Positions 62,401-64,000 of a stretch of DNA of 64,000 nucleotides are shown in pieces (the first letter of the stretch is position 1; each line of letters starts with the position of its first letter). Location of the stretch: NCBI GenBank assembly GCA_000697055.1, contig JNDT01002371.1, forward strand, positions 124,001-188,000. Reading direction: 5' to 3'. Both the position numbers and the translations under genes were made by a program. This DNA is from Saksenaea vasiformis B4078 (Eukaryota > Mucoromycota > Mucoromycetes > Mucorales > Saksenaeaceae). The notes beneath the pieces were generated by a model. That model made no database searches, had not been told where the DNA came from, and worked only from the letters and a program-made list of their open reading frames with translations.

Positions 62401-64000
62401 AACGTGCAACCTGCATGGGAAGAAGTTGATGTGGAAGATATTTTGACTGTTCGCGAAGTTATGGAATCGCTAGCGGACGAAATCGCAGAAGGTGCCGATG
62501 ACGATTATGCGAAGAAAGTGCTACTTGAATACCACCGAGTTCCTCTTACAGCCGAAAAAGCCCCTGAATGGCGTGACTTTGATGAGTTGCGAAGCCTGCT
62601 TGCTCATGTGGAATTGTCGAAAACTTCTGTTGTGATGTAAGTCTCACCTAGACACTCTTGGAAAAAAAAATTCACATTTATTCGTTATCCAGGAACTGTC
62701 AAATCGGACTTGGTCGATCGACGCTGGGTAAGTGTGTCATTGATTACCAGCTATCTTACTTATTTTATTTTTTAGGTACCGTTATCGCTACGTTATTGAT
62801 CCGTTGGATGCGTCAATCCAGTACACCGGAGATGCTTCAATTGCCTACCAAGAGTCAAGCGGTTTGTCGCCAGTATCCTAACTACAATCTGATCAACAGT
62901 CTGCTCCGCGTGATCAAAAATGGTTTGGAAAATAAACGAGTTGTGGATGATATAATTGACAAGTGCGGCGTTTACTTGAATTTGCGTGATATGATTGAAT
63001 CCGCTCACATCCAAGCCGAAAACGAGACAGATGAAAGCAAGAAGAAACGGCTGCTGAAACGTGGTGTGCTTGCACTGGAGCGCTATTTCGCCCTTATCTG
63101 CTTCCAAGCTTATCTGGACAACACATCACCCGAGACGTTAGATGAAACAGAGTCGTTTGAACACTGGATGAAACGTCATTTGGAAATGGGAACGATACTG
63201 CTTGAGTTACAAAAAGATCGTATGGAATTGATAATTCCTGTCGAGAAATCCGTCGGTGATGGTGTCGCGCTGTCAAGTGAAGTGATGCGCGTTGTGAGCG
63301 CAAGACACGGCCAAGTGCTTGCACAACAAACCATACTGAAGCATGACGCTTTCCCTGGTTGCCAGAAAATGAGTCTGAAAGAGAAAATAGAAGGCGCATA
63401 CAATTTCCGAAGAGTCGAGGTGAAGAATGTGAAAAGTGCCGTGAAATACGGAGGTTTGGCTGCCAGTGTCGGAGGTCTTGCTGCAGATATGGAACGCAGC
63501 GATGACGACATAGCAAACCCGCCATTTATTTGCGGATGTGCTATGCCATCCAAGGACGCAATCAAGGCTGTCCTGAAGGCGATGAGTGCTGGTCCTGGAG
63601 GGAAGCGCAGAGTTCTGTGGACATGTCTTCGCGAGGAACCAGTTCTCTATGTGAACAAACGTCCCTATGTTCTGCGCCTATTCCAAGATCCGCTTAAAAA
63701 TTTGGAAACGACCGGTATTGCAAGAGAACGCGTGGAAGGCATGGAACAACGCATGCGTCTCGATGTTCTCGAGGAGCTAAAGGAGTATGAGGGACGCTTA
63801 TTGTTACACGACGAAGAAGTGCTTGACAAAGGCGGATTTGCCCTTGTGGTAAGGAAAAAGGCAAAAATAAGAGGAGCCGTTTGCCTTGCTAACACAACTG
63901 AACAGCCTCTCTGGGAGACTGTACCTACAGAGCATGTCGAGACACCTGCTCAAGTGTTTGAATCGATACGCGATGAAGGATACCAAGTGGATTATCTGCG
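59427..64000 (+). CDS. Paladin-like tandem phosphatase-domain protein (partial, runs off the window)
   Basis: Fifteen exons are readable and phase-consistent: 59427-59596, 59652-59869, 59920-60008, 60099-60172, 60219-60244, 60297-60473, 60529-60588, 60654-60821, 60870-61100, 61154-61330, 61383-61816, 61864-62636, 62693-62727, 62776-63848 and 63906 onward, over 1260 residues so far. After a Ser-rich start, three repeats each carry a [RT]EEP..Y.N..PYVLR element (near 60225, 62205 and 63635). P-loop-type CX5R sites occur after repeats 1 and 2: NCGMGAMRTT and NCQIGLGRST; a third would lie beyond the edge. This is the paladin (PALD1) layout, a cysteine-phosphatase-like family related to phytase and PTP folds; vertebrate paladin has been described as a phosphoinositide phosphatase. 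Exons of 26 and 35 bp are unusually small. The stop is outside the window. Confidence 0.87.

Noticed and set aside
1..64000. CRISPR array, integrated virus or operon-type ribosome binding sites
   Set aside because: No regularly spaced repeats, no viral hallmark proteins and an intron-rich eukaryotic gene style throughout.

Overview
The window reads as nuclear DNA of an early-diverging fungus, most likely Mucoromycota (Mucorales-like). Genes carry many short GT..AG introns (about 37-150 bp), intron and leader sequences are full of A/T homopolymers and (GA)n/(TC)n microsatellites, and the families are fungal: homeobox and fork-head regulators, cytochrome P450, an Rsc9/ARID2-type remodeller subunit, an SH3/RA polarity-type protein, a UPF0658 Golgi protein, a Crinkler-like gene and Mucorales-type transposase relics. 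All exon structures were read by hand from ORF continuity and splice signals; no search was run.

Layout. 1-11.3 kb: the 5' end of an unidentified gene (-), a homeobox gene (+), a small unresolved gene (+), a UPF0658-type membrane protein (+) and an ADP-ribosylglycohydrolase-family protein (+). 12.4-16.5 kb: a PrpF/DUF453-type isomerase (-) divergent from a cytochrome P450 (+), sharing one 5' region. 16.5-33.5 kb: a gene-poor block with hairpins, inverted repeats and dead transposons. It holds two effector-like genes, a small secreted cysteine-knot peptide at 26.4 kb and a Crinkler-type gene at 28.5 kb with a frameshift in a poly-A tract. 33.5-39 kb: an MFS transporter (+) convergent with a six-exon SH3/RA protein (-). 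39-43.7 kb: desert. 43.7-46.3 kb: an eight-exon ARID/RFX/C2H2 gene (-). 46.3-50.5 kb: desert. 50.5-56.1 kb: fork-head factor, peroxisomal-type nucleotide carrier, glyoxalase-like protein and a carboxymuconate-cycloisomerase-like lyase, all (+). 56.1-59.4 kb: desert with one possible membrane-protein remnant. 59.4-64 kb: a fifteen-exon paladin-like gene (+) running off the right edge.

How it fits together. Most genes are independent housekeeping or regulatory genes. Three associations stand out: the PrpF-P450 divergent pair (possible co-regulated catabolism), the carrier-glyoxalase-lyase trio in one orientation (organelle-linked metabolism, weak evidence), and the knottin plus Crinkler pair inside a transposon-scarred desert, which resembles the effector compartments of host-associated filamentous microbes. 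That last block is the best candidate for something new.
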